From CAVVDY01 sp963815775 (GTDB lineage Bacteria > Acidobacteriota > Terriglobia > Terriglobales > Acidobacteriaceae), in the NCBI GenBank assembly GCA_963815775.1, contig CAWFIB010000005.1:62001-126000 (forward strand): a DNA stretch of 64,000 nt, written 5' to 3'. Both the position numbers and the translations under genes were made by a program. A model generated the notes under the pieces. The model was not told where the DNA came from and did not search any database. It was given only the letters and a program-made list of their open reading frames with translations. This document shows, one piece after another, positions 17,586 to 25,291 of this stretch (its first letter is position 1; each line of letters opens with the position of its first letter).

Positions 17586-19277
17586 ATGAAACGTTTTGCA
17601 TGTCTTTCCGCATTGCTACTTAGCGCGGTGGTTGTCCTTGCGCAGCAGTTCTCTTCTATGCCCGGGCAGGGGCGCTCCATGGTTGTCTCGAAGTTGGGCA
17701 TCGTTTCCACCCCGCAGTTTCTTGCCTCCCAGGCGGGAGCTCACATCCTCGAAGAAGGCGGCAACGCTATCGACGCCGCCATCGCGGCCAACGCGGTAAT
17801 GGGCGTCGTCCAACCCTACGTCAATGGCATAGGTGGCGATCTCTTCATGATCTACTACGAGGCCAAAAGCGGCAGAATCTACGGCCTCAACTCCAGCGGC
17901 TGGACCCCTAAGGCTTTGACCATCGATTACCTCAAATCCAAAGGCATAACCGAAATCAACCCGATTGGGGTAGAGACTATCGACATTCCTGGGGCTGTCG
18001 CCGGATGGGACGCCATGCATGCCCGTTTCGGAACGCTGCCATTCAGTGAACTCCTCGCCCCAGCCATCTATTACGCGCAGAACGGATTTCCCCTGGCCGA
18101 GCGCAACGCCCGCTACTGGATCGGCAAGAAATTTCTGGATCAGCCCGGCTACAAAGAGACCTTCGTCATCTGGCCGAGTGCCCCGAAACCTGGCGACCTT
18201 TTCAAAAACCCCGCTCTAGCCAACTCGCTTCGCCAGATCGCCGAACATGGCCGCGATGCTTTCTACGACGGCCCCATGACCGAGACGATGGTCAAATTTC
18301 TCGATGCTCAAGGGGGAACTCATACTCTCGAAGACTTCCGTGACTTCCAGCCCGAGTGGGTCGCGCCAGTCTCCACTACCTATCGTGGCTGGACCGTCTA
18401 CGAACTTCCTCCCAACGGCCAGGGCATTGCCGCCCTCTCCATGCTCAACATCATGGAACACTTTCCCATGGCCCAGTACGGTCACAACTCCGTCGATGCT
18501 CTCCATGTCATGATCGAGGCCAAGAAACTTGCTTATGCTGACATGTACAAGTACGTCGGCGATCCACGCTTTACGCCTATCCCGGTGAAGGAGCTCATCT
18601 CGAAAGATCTCGGCGACAAGCGCGCCAAGCTTATCGACATGAAGAAGGCCACCTGTCAGGTCGTTCCCTCGGACATTTCAGCGGAACTGAACCAGCACGG
18701 CAACTCCACCATCTATCTCTCCACGATTGATAAGGACGGCAACATTGTCTCCCTCATTCAGAGCAACTATGGCGGCTATGGCACCGGCTTGGTCGCTCCG
18801 GGTCTGGGCTTTTCCTTTCAGAATCGCGGCGCCGGCTTCCAACTCACTCCCGGCTTGCCCAACTCACTCGCCGGGCACAAGCGCCCTCTCCACACCATCA
18901 TCCCGGCGTTCATGGAGAAGGGCGACATCCATATCGGCTTCGGCATCATGGGCGGGTGGAACCAGGCTCAGGCGCACGCCCAGTTCGTAGCCAACGTCGT
19001 CGACTACGGCATGAACGTCCAGGCCGCGCTCGAACAGCCCCGCTTCACCAAAGAGACCTTTGAGGGCTGCGATGTGCAGATGGAGGAGACCATCCCTGCC
19101 GACATCCGCGCTGGCCTCACGCAACGGGGTCACCAGATCCGGCTGCTGGAACCTTTCTCCTTTACCGTGGGCCAGGGGGCAGCTGTCGTCCGCGACAGCA
19201 GCCGGGAGGTCAACTTTGCTGCAGGGGATCCCCGTTCCGACGGGGCAGCCATTCCTCAGGAGCCGAACACCAAGTAG
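17586..19277 (+). CDS. ggt: Gamma-glutamyltransferase, secreted
   Basis: 563 residues from the ATG at 17586, which begins a signal peptide (MKRFACLSALLLSAVVVLAQ); the longer in-frame start upstream has no signal sequence. It cleaves glutathione and other gamma-glutamyl compounds in the periplasm after autoprocessing. The large-subunit motifs ILEEGGNAIDAAIAANAV and NGIGGDLFMIYYE are intact. At the autocleavage site the sequence is GNSTIYLSTIDKDGN: threonine 375 aligns with the catalytic threonine, but the usual TTH is TIY. Small-subunit residues SNYGGYGTGLVAPGLGF and a GxGGW-type motif MGGWNQAQAH are present. Divergent from the E. coli type but probably active. Confidence 0.88.
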   Translation: MKRFACLSALLLSAVVVLAQQFSSMPGQGRSMVVSKLGIVSTPQFLASQAGAHILEEGGNAIDAAIAANAVMGVVQPYVNGIGGDLFMIYYEAKSGRIYGLNSSGWTPKALTIDYLKSKGITEINPIGVETIDIPGAVAGWDAMHARFGTLPFSELLAPAIYYAQNGFPLAERNARYWIGKKFLDQPGYKETFVIWPSAPKPGDLFKNPALANSLRQIAEHGRDAFYDGPMTETMVKFLDAQGGTHTLEDFRDFQPEWVAPVSTTYRGWTVYELPPNGQGIAALSMLNIMEHFPMAQYGHNSVDALHVMIEAKKLAYADMYKYVGDPRFTPIPVKELISKDLGDKRAKLIDMKKATCQVVPSDISAELNQHGNSTIYLSTIDKDGNIVSLIQSNYGGYGTGLVAPGLGFSFQNRGAGFQLTPGLPNSLAGHKRPLHTIIPAFMEKGDIHIGFGIMGGWNQAQAHAQFVANVVDYGMNVQAALEQPRFTKETFEGCDVQMEETIPADIRAGLTQRGHQIRLLEPFSFTVGQGAAVVRDSSREVNFAAGDPRSDGAAIPQEPNTK

Positions 19278-19544
19278 CTCACGCTGATGACGAACAGGGG
19301 TAGATTTGCCCGAAGGTCTTTTTCACGCTGCGGGCTCTATTTCCCATCTCAACAATGCGCGAGACCGGCTGATTGTGGAAAAGATCGCCAAGGTTATCCA
19401 ACGCAGCGGAAGAGATATCTTTACTGCTCCATCGGGAAACGGTATTGGCGCACCCCACAAGAATTCAGCAAAAAATTCGCTTATGGCCGCCGGTTTTGGG
19501 CTATCCTCCCCTGAACGGAAGGCTGCAGGGAGGGAGGGGCGCAC
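19278..19544. other. Spacer before the injection-system regulator
   Basis: About 265 bp with no convincing gene. GGGAGGGAGGGG (19529-19540) close to the GTG at 19545 is the ribosome-binding region of the sigma-54 activator. I could not identify a promoter with confidence. Confidence 0.35.
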
Positions 19545-20825
19545 GTGGGCAAGTTCGTCCAGTCGGTGGCGGTGTATCCGGAGACCCTGTCTCCGCCGAA
19601 GAGCCTGCTGGTAAGTAGCGCGCGCGTCCATCGCGCGGAAAGCGCCGCTGAGCTGCTCGCCTTGGTCGATTCCTCTGCGGTTGGCGCGATCGCGCTGTGC
19701 ATCACTCCTGAAACCAACGAGCGCATCGAGATTTTGCGGAGCATCAAGTCGCGTGCTCCGGAGGTCTGGTGCATTGTCGTAGGGCGTTCGGGCGCCGAAG
19801 AAGTTGCCGTTGCCGCGCTCCGGGCCGGCGCCGACGAATACATCTCGGCTTGCGACGTGAATGACTCGCCGCCAAAGAAGCGGCCAGCTCGCGCCGATGG
19901 GGTGTCGATTGTGGCTGGGGACCGCGTAAGCCATCGCATCGTGGGACAACTCGATCGCATCGCCGCCACCTCCAGCACCGTGCTCATCACGGGCGAGACT
20001 GGTACCGGCAAAGAGATGGCCGCGCGCTACATTCACGCGCATGGCGAACGCAGTGCGCAGCCGTTCATCTCGGTCAACTGCGCGGCGGTCCCCGATACGC
20101 TTCTGGAAAGCGAACTGTTCGGCCACGAGCGTGGGGCCTTCACCGGCGCCCAGTCCTCCGCCGACGGAAAATTTCACCAGGCCCATCAGGGAACGCTGTT
20201 TCTTGATGAGATCGCCGACATGACGCCGGCCGCGCAAGCCAAAATCCTTCGCGTCCTGGAGACGCGGGAGGTTTGGCGCCTGGGCGCGAGTCGCGGCGCG
20301 ACGGTCAACGTGCGCATCATCGCCGCCACTAATCAGGACGTGGAGCGACTGGTGGCTGAGGGCCGCTTCCGTTCTGACCTTTACTATCGGCTCAACGTTG
20401 CCAGGGTGGCGCTGCCTCCTCTGCGCGAACGTCGCTCTGATATTCCTGTGCTCATCGCCCATTACGTACACCAGATGAACCTCCAGTTTGGCCGCAAGCT
20501 GGCTGGCTTCACGGAGGCTAGTATGAAACGGCTCCAGTCTTACGGATGGCCTGGCAATGTGCGCGAGCTCAAAAACGTTGTTGAGGCAGCCTTTATTGAC
20601 TTGCCTGCCGGGCGCATCCACCTTGCCGATCTGCCGGAGAGCGTTCGCCAGCGTCTACGGGAGGCGGCGGATGCTCCGGAAGACGAAGCCGCGCGCATCG
20701 TGGCGACCCTCAACCAGATGCATTGGAACGTCAGCCGGGCAGCCCAGATTCTGCGCCTCTCGCGTATGACGTTGTACCGCAAGATCGCGAAGTACGGCCT
20801 CTCGCGCACGGCGAAATCCGCCTAG
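19545..20825 (+). CDS. Sigma-54-dependent enhancer-binding regulator with degenerate receiver
   Basis: 426 residues, GTG start preceded by a G-rich Shine-Dalgarno. Residues 1-110 have a receiver-like fold pattern (LLVSSARVHRAESAAELLALV, IVVGRSGAEEVAVAALRAGADEYI) but lack the acidic pocket and phospho-acceptor aspartate. The AAA+ domain (about 125-345) has Walker A GETGTGKE (150-157), the sigma-54 contact loop GAFTGA (197-202), Walker B GTLFLDEIAD, and SDLYYRLNVARVALPPLRER with the arginine fingers. The C-terminus (about 375-420) is a Fis-type HTH, WNVSRAAQILRLSRMTLYRKI. It is the obvious activator of the -24/-12 promoter 140 bp downstream. Because the receiver is not phosphorylatable by the usual route, control may be by protein partner or by expression level. 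Confidence 0.92.
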   Translation: MGKFVQSVAVYPETLSPPKSLLVSSARVHRAESAAELLALVDSSAVGAIALCITPETNERIEILRSIKSRAPEVWCIVVGRSGAEEVAVAALRAGADEYISACDVNDSPPKKRPARADGVSIVAGDRVSHRIVGQLDRIAATSSTVLITGETGTGKEMAARYIHAHGERSAQPFISVNCAAVPDTLLESELFGHERGAFTGAQSSADGKFHQAHQGTLFLDEIADMTPAAQAKILRVLETREVWRLGASRGATVNVRIIAATNQDVERLVAEGRFRSDLYYRLNVARVALPPLRERRSDIPVLIAHYVHQMNLQFGRKLAGFTEASMKRLQSYGWPGNVRELKNVVEAAFIDLPAGRIHLADLPESVRQRLREAADAPEDEAARIVATLNQMHWNVSRAAQILRLSRMTLYRKIAKYGLSRTAKSA

Positions 20826-20869
20826 CAGCCAGCCAACTTCACCCCTGTCCGACCCCGCCCGGAAAAGAG

Positions 20870-20900
20870 TGTCACCGCCAGTGTCACATCGGCTGTAACA
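20870..20900 (+). promoter_or_regulatory. Three 12-bp-spaced TGTNAC repeats, putative enhancer of the sigma-54 promoter
   Basis: TGTCACC (20870), TGTCACA (20882) and TGTAACA (20894) start exactly 12 bp apart; the second and third are TGTNACA palindromes. They lie 64-94 bp upstream of the -24 box, in the range usual for activator sites of sigma-54 promoters, and right after the regulator gene. Binding by that regulator is an inference. Confidence 0.6.
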
Positions 20901-20963
20901 TCTGGCCTGCTCCGCCTCCGTCGATCTGAGCGCCACGCCCGTATTCATGCGGCAGAGCGCGAG

Positions 20964-20979
20964 TGGCACTTCCCCTGCA
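20964..20979 (+). promoter_or_regulatory. Sigma-54 (-24/-12) promoter of the injection-system operon
   Basis: TGGCAC-N5-CTGCA: the invariant GG (20965-20966) and GC (20977-20978) are separated by exactly 10 bp, and the match to the consensus TGGCAC-N5-TTGCA differs at one position. Transcription would start near 20990, about 13 bp before the GTG of the DUF3467-like gene. The preceding gene encodes a sigma-54 activator, which makes a chance match unlikely. Confidence 0.8.
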
Positions 20980-21002
20980 ATGGCCTGAGGCAGGTTCCCT
21001 CG

Positions 21003-21236
21003 GTGGCTTTCCAGAACGACGCACGCGTTGGTCATGCCGGCCGCCTTCAGGTCGGCTTCAATGCGTTCGAGTTTGTCCTGCATTTCGAGGAGTTCCTGGT
21101 TCCCGGCATCGCCACCGCCGGACCCTTTGCGATTGTGGTCTCGCCGGCCATTGCGCGGGCGTTCGCCGCAACCCTGACCGAATCGCTGGCCGAATACGAG
21201 CGGCGTTTCGGCAAGATTCCGGAGGCGCTGAAGTAA
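21003..21236 (+). CDS. DUF3467-like small protein
   Basis: 77 residues, GTG start with CAGG 8 bp upstream. The sequence RLQVGFNAFEFVLHFEEF...AIVVSPAIARAFAATLTESLAEYERRFGKIP resembles DUF3467 proteins, whose common pattern is V-F-x-x-x-EF-x-x-DF followed by a strand and a helix ending in YE-x-x-FG. No function is established for the family. It is the first gene after the sigma-54 promoter and ends 22 bp before the sheath gene, so it belongs to the injection-system operon and may be an assembly or regulatory component. Confidence 0.6.
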   Translation: MAFQNDARVGHAGRLQVGFNAFEFVLHFEEFLVPGIATAGPFAIVVSPAIARAFAATLTESLAEYERRFGKIPEALK

Positions 21237-21258
21237 AGGCACTCCGCCAGAGGATGAC

Positions 21259-22950
21259 ATGGCAGGTTTGGTAGTTCCCGGCGTTCGGGTTGAAGCCAAG
21301 TTCGATGTGTTGCCGCCGCTACCGGCGCCCTCGGGAATTCTCGGGGCGGTGGGAATTGTGGATCGGCCGCCCACCGACAATGCCCTGGTCAGCGTGACCA
21401 AGGTGACGGAGATCGCGCAACTGCTCGGTCCGGGCACCATCGCCAGCATGCCCGAGGTGTCTCATGCCTTGGCGAATGGCGTCAGCGAGGTTGTGATCTC
21501 GGCGGTGGCCGGCGGCACTCCCGCCGAGGCGAAATTGCTCAACGCCGCCTCCGACGAAGTGGTCCGCCTGCGCACTCGCTCGAAGGGAGCAGCCGGTAAT
21601 GCGTTGACCGCGGAGGTGCGCACGGTGCGGGACGCCTCCAATAATGTGGTGCGGGTTACGGTGAACCTGATTCGTGCCGGCGCGGTGCAGGAAACCTTCG
21701 CCGATCTGAAGGTTTCTCCCGGCGCCCCAGACGACCTGTTTGAGGCGATCAACTCGCTCTCAACCCTGGTCGTGGCTGTCGACCCGGGGTTTGGCGGTGT
21801 GATGCCTCGCCCGGGTACATACGCGTTTGCCGATGGCACTCCCATCAACATCCAGGAGCCGGCACCCGGCGTTCGCAACATCCTCAGCATGCGTCCGGCT
21901 CCGGAAGCCGACCCGGCCGGGCTGTCGGTGCGTATCGACAAGGTCGACGATGCGACGGTCAACGTGATCGTCTTCCAACGCGGTGAGCAGGAGAGATTCA
22001 CCGCGCTGAAGATGGATCCTGACGACGCTAACTATCTGCCGTTCGTGCTTGCCACGGGCAGCAGCCTGGTACGCTTCGTGCCGCTCAGTTCGCGCGACAG
22101 CAACCAAATGCCGGATGCAACCCCGATCCCTGTCACCTTTGCAGGAGGCGCTTCCCCCACTGTCCAGCAATATCAGGACGCGATCAACCGCTTGGCCGAC
22201 GATACTCGCATTGACCTGGTTGTGGCTTCCATGGAAGCGGGACGGGCCGACGCCGAAGTTCGCCAGGTGCATCAGGCGCTGGGAGCGCATGCGGTTGCGA
22301 TGGCCGAAGACGCTGCTCCGCGGGTTGCCTTCGGATCCATCACCGCCAACGAAGTTAAGGACCTCGACCAGATTCGCGAGCATTCCGCTCTGGTGCGTAG
22401 CCGCCGCTTCGTTCTGGTTGCACCTCCGGGAGCAGAGGGAGCGCTCGCCGGCGTGGTGGGTCGCCTCGACCCGCAGGAGTCAGCCACCTTCAAGCCGGTA
22501 CCGTTGTTCGGCATCAATCCGGCAACCTTCCGTCAGGGCGAGTTGAATCGCCTGCTGGGTTCCACTACGAACCTGTGTGTCGTGGAAGACCGGGTTGGCC
22601 ATGGCGTCATCTGTCTGCGCGGCATCGACACTACGGGCGATCAGATTTCGGTCACTCGGGTTGCCGACATAGCCATCCGCGAGACCAAAGCCATCGCGGA
22701 AAACTTCATCGGCGAACTGAACAGCGACGAGGCAAGGCTTTCATTGAAGCAGCAGATCGTCGCTACCTTCACCCGCATGCAACGCGAAGGTGCGCTGGTG
22801 CCGTCCACCGATGGCAAAGATCCGGCGTTTCTGGTCGACGTTTACTCCACGCAGCTCGATTTTGCGCAGGGCATTGTTCGCATCGACATCGCCATCCGTC
22901 CGGTGCGGGCAATCGATTACATCTACGCCACCATTCGCGTGAAGAACTAG
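21259..22950 (+). CDS. Contractile tail sheath protein
   Basis: 563 residues. The start MAGLVVPGVRVEAKFDVLPPLP corresponds to the N-terminal PGVYVEE-like arm of sheath proteins. The C-terminal third holds the conserved core: ALVRSRRFVLVAPPGAEG, NRLLGSTTNLCVVEDRVGHGVICLRGIDTT, ISVTRVADIAIRETKAIAENFIGELN and the end VYSTQLDFAQGIVRIDIAIR followed by PVRAIDYIYATIRV, the handshake strand region. The sheath contracts to drive the inner tube through a target envelope. The length is above the typical 350-500 residues, with an inserted beta-rich domain between about residues 90 and 300. The tube gene follows after 11 bp. Confidence 0.85.
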   Translation: MAGLVVPGVRVEAKFDVLPPLPAPSGILGAVGIVDRPPTDNALVSVTKVTEIAQLLGPGTIASMPEVSHALANGVSEVVISAVAGGTPAEAKLLNAASDEVVRLRTRSKGAAGNALTAEVRTVRDASNNVVRVTVNLIRAGAVQETFADLKVSPGAPDDLFEAINSLSTLVVAVDPGFGGVMPRPGTYAFADGTPINIQEPAPGVRNILSMRPAPEADPAGLSVRIDKVDDATVNVIVFQRGEQERFTALKMDPDDANYLPFVLATGSSLVRFVPLSSRDSNQMPDATPIPVTFAGGASPTVQQYQDAINRLADDTRIDLVVASMEAGRADAEVRQVHQALGAHAVAMAEDAAPRVAFGSITANEVKDLDQIREHSALVRSRRFVLVAPPGAEGALAGVVGRLDPQESATFKPVPLFGINPATFRQGELNRLLGSTTNLCVVEDRVGHGVICLRGIDTTGDQISVTRVADIAIRETKAIAENFIGELNSDEARLSLKQQIVATFTRMQREGALVPSTDGKDPAFLVDVYSTQLDFAQGIVRIDIAIRPVRAIDYIYATIRVKN

Positions 22951-22961
22951 GAGGATGAAAC

Positions 22962-23351
22962 GTGGCAGCCACTATTTTCGCGGCTAACGAGAGCCAGGTG
23001 CTGGTCAACGGGAAAGCGGTCGACGGCGTTCGCTCCCTCGAATACCGTAAGCTGCAGGCCCGGGAAAACGTCTATGGACTGGGCAGCCAGGAGCGCATCG
23101 GGCTGGTCTCGGGAGCGCAGGTGTATGAAGGGCGGCTTCGTGTTGCCTCCACTTCCCAGGCGCTGGACCAGCTCGGCATCGAAGACAAGTTACAGATCAG
23201 TGCAATTCTGGTACACGGCTCGACCAAGATGACCGTCACCTTCGACGAATGTTATCTCCAGGAAAAGTCGTTTGACCTCAGCGTGGGCGGTTTTGGCGAG
23301 GCGGTGTACACCTTCTCGGCCACGCGGGCCCGCGAGGAAGCCGCTTCCTAG
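22962..23351 (+). CDS. Putative tail tube protein
   Basis: 129 residues with a GTG start behind a strong AGGAGG at 22950-22955. The protein is small and beta-rich (SQVLVNGKAVDGVRSLEYRK, GAQVYEGRLRVASTSQALDQ, KMTVTFDECYLQEKSFDLSV, GEAVYTFSATRA), consistent with the beta-barrel tube subunit of contractile tails. The assignment rests mostly on position directly after the sheath (the order in Mu and P2), size and predicted fold; I see no signature that would prove it. It would form the inner tube through which effectors pass. Confidence 0.65.
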   Translation: MAATIFAANESQVLVNGKAVDGVRSLEYRKLQARENVYGLGSQERIGLVSGAQVYEGRLRVASTSQALDQLGIEDKLQISAILVHGSTKMTVTFDECYLQEKSFDLSVGGFGEAVYTFSATRAREEAAS

Positions 23352-23360
23352 GGCCTTCCC

Positions 23361-24626
23361 ATGCAGACGTTGCGTCCAGTTACGGTCGATCTCGCGACCG
23401 GCGTCGTCACCCTCGGCGGCAAGCGCGTGGCTCTTCAACGCGAGGGAGAGCACTACGCCGCTTTCGGCGGCATCCGCGCGCGTGCCCTCACCTTTGAGGA
23501 GCGCTCTGGGGTCGTCGCGGGGGCGTTGATCGATGCGGAGCCGAATCGAGCCTTGCTGACAAAGTTGCGAAATCTCGCAAACATCTCAGGTGATTGCGCC
23601 AGTGAATTGACTGATGCGCTTGCTCTCGCGCTGGCCGGGGGAGGGGAACCGGCCCCTTCGTTTGCGGAGTGTGCGCGCTCGGCGTGCCGCAACGCCAGCC
23701 TTGACTGGCAAACGGTGCAGCAGACGCCCGCGGTGGTGGTTGATCAGCTTGTCTCGGAGCAAAAGACGTCCGGTGGCGACGACGCATGGACCCGCTTTGA
23801 GTTCCGCGAAGCTCCTGAGACTGAGGCATCGCTTGAGGAGTGCTGCCGGTACATGCTGGAACGGCTGCTAGAGCGGGGAACGCCGCAGGAATCAGCGGAG
23901 GAGCAAGAAGCGACGACTGGCGCGCGGGCGTGGCCGTCGCAGACAAAGCTGCGAGCGCTGCACGATGACGTGCAAGCCGACGGTCTTAATTCAGGCAAGC
24001 CTGAGACTTCAGCGCAGCCAAAATTTGCCTGGCCACGTGGCGCCCAGGCGACGTTTAGACGCGCGGAGCCGCCTTCTCGGGATGCAGCGCCAAAAGTGCC
24101 CAATCCGCCATCACCCGTCGGCGCCGCGCTGCGGGCAACGTCCGGCTGGCCGCAGGAGCCGCCATCGCAAGCTGATGCCGATGTGTCACGTTCCGGCGGG
24201 AACGGTGGTGCTGTGTCTGTAGCCTCGGGGCCCACCTCCGACTGGCGCGGCACCGCAAGCGCGAGTATTCGACAGAGTCTTACAGTGTGGGATACAGACC
24301 CCGCAGAAGCGCAGGCCCACGAACCAACACCTGTTCAAACCTCGAATTCCGCCCCCGTCAGGACGGCTGCGCCTATTTCGGCAAAAGCTCGGTTGCGCGC
24401 GCATCGCCTTCGCGATCTGCCAGTCCGGTCCCAGAAACTGGCTCAGCCACCGAGAGACGACCACAATCCTCAGAGTATATCAATTGGAGCTCATGCTCCC
24501 ACGATGTCAGATGTCACAATGTCTGAGCTTCTGCCGTCACGTTGCGGCTCTGCGCCGCGGGATTGGCTTTACGAGATTGCCACCGCGCTATCTGACGAAT
24601 GCGATTTGCGAGGGCTGGACGCATGA
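23361..24626 (+). CDS. Unknown injection-system protein with disordered C-terminal half
   Basis: 421 residues, not recognised. Residues 1-190 look folded (DLATGVVTLGGKRVALQREG, ARALTFEERSGVVAGALIDA, SLEECCRYMLERLLERG); residues about 195-380 are low-complexity and rich in P, A, S, Q, hence likely disordered; the last 20 residues (DWLYEIATALSDECDLRGLD) form a short conserved-looking helix. It sits where phage Mu has its tail-assembly chaperone and tape-measure genes, so it may be an assembly chaperone or a length-control substitute. The next gene overlaps its stop (ATGA). Confidence 0.55.
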   Translation: MQTLRPVTVDLATGVVTLGGKRVALQREGEHYAAFGGIRARALTFEERSGVVAGALIDAEPNRALLTKLRNLANISGDCASELTDALALALAGGGEPAPSFAECARSACRNASLDWQTVQQTPAVVVDQLVSEQKTSGGDDAWTRFEFREAPETEASLEECCRYMLERLLERGTPQESAEEQEATTGARAWPSQTKLRALHDDVQADGLNSGKPETSAQPKFAWPRGAQATFRRAEPPSRDAAPKVPNPPSPVGAALRATSGWPQEPPSQADADVSRSGGNGGAVSVASGPTSDWRGTASASIRQSLTVWDTDPAEAQAHEPTPVQTSNSAPVRTAAPISAKARLRAHRLRDLPVRSQKLAQPPRDDHNPQSISIGAHAPTMSDVTMSELLPSRCGSAPRDWLYEIATALSDECDLRGLDA

Positions 24627-25291
24627 GCACCCGCCCCATCCCGTTGCTGGGAGACATCTCGCTCTCCTACGTGCAGCAGATCGAGCACTCGCTCGATGCC
24701 GGTTTCACCGGCACGCGCATTGCCGGGCTCGACGGCGAAGTGCAGCAGCGCTCCGGCCGCCCGTCGCACCGCGTGCGTATCGCGGGCTTGCTCATCGGTG
24801 ACAGCGCGAAGGACGATCTGGGCAAGCTGCAAAAGGCCACACAAACCGGCGACGAGCTTGCCTTCTCCGCCGATATCACCAGCGCGCTGGATTTGCAGAA
24901 GGTCGTTATTCGCAACTTTCAGGCGGAAGAGCAGGCCGGGCAGCCCAATCGCATTGCCTATCAGGTCGAGCTGGTCGAGAGTCCTCCACTGCCTCCACCA
25001 GCGGAGATTGGCGGCTTCGGCGGGCTGGGCGACTTTGGGCTGGGCGACCTGGGCATTGATACCGGCGTGCTGGGAGATATTGCCAGCGCCGCCGGCGACG
25101 TAGCCTCGGTTGTCGACAAGGCCAAGGGTGCAATTGATGCGGTCAGCGCCATCGCCAATATTGCGGCGTCAGGAGGCCTGAACTTCTCCGGCATTCTCGA
25201 TCCCATGAACAAGGCGGCCGACAGCGTGAAGGGCATTACCAGCGGATTCCAAACTGCCGCGCGCTCCCTGGGAGGGCTGTTCTCCTCATGA
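24623..25291 (+). CDS. Hub-cap/DNA-circularization-N-like tail protein
   Basis: 222 residues from the ATG at 24623 that overlaps the previous stop (ATGA); the ATG at 24599 would lie inside that gene. Residues 1-120 (IEHSLDAGFTGTRIAGLDGE, RSGRPSHRVRIAGLLIGDSA, YQVELVES) resemble the N-terminal domain of the Mu gp43/DNA-circularization family, a baseplate-hub component at the tube-hub junction. The rest is glycine-rich (IGGFGGLGDFGLGDLGIDTG) and then helical and alanine-rich. The position directly before the gpD-like hub gene is that of Mu gp43. The assignment is by order and weak similarity. Confidence 0.55.
   Translation: MSTRPIPLLGDISLSYVQQIEHSLDAGFTGTRIAGLDGEVQQRSGRPSHRVRIAGLLIGDSAKDDLGKLQKATQTGDELAFSADITSALDLQKVVIRNFQAEEQAGQPNRIAYQVELVESPPLPPPAEIGGFGGLGDFGLGDLGIDTGVLGDIASAAGDVASVVDKAKGAIDAVSAIANIAASGGLNFSGILDPMNKAADSVKGITSGFQTAARSLGGLFSS

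Noticed and set aside
19323..20621. 432-codon minus-strand open frame opposite the sigma-54 activator
   Set aside because: It is antisense to a gene with intact Walker, GAFTGA and HTH motifs; the product is R/H/A-rich with no recognisable domain, typical of a GC-rich shadow frame.
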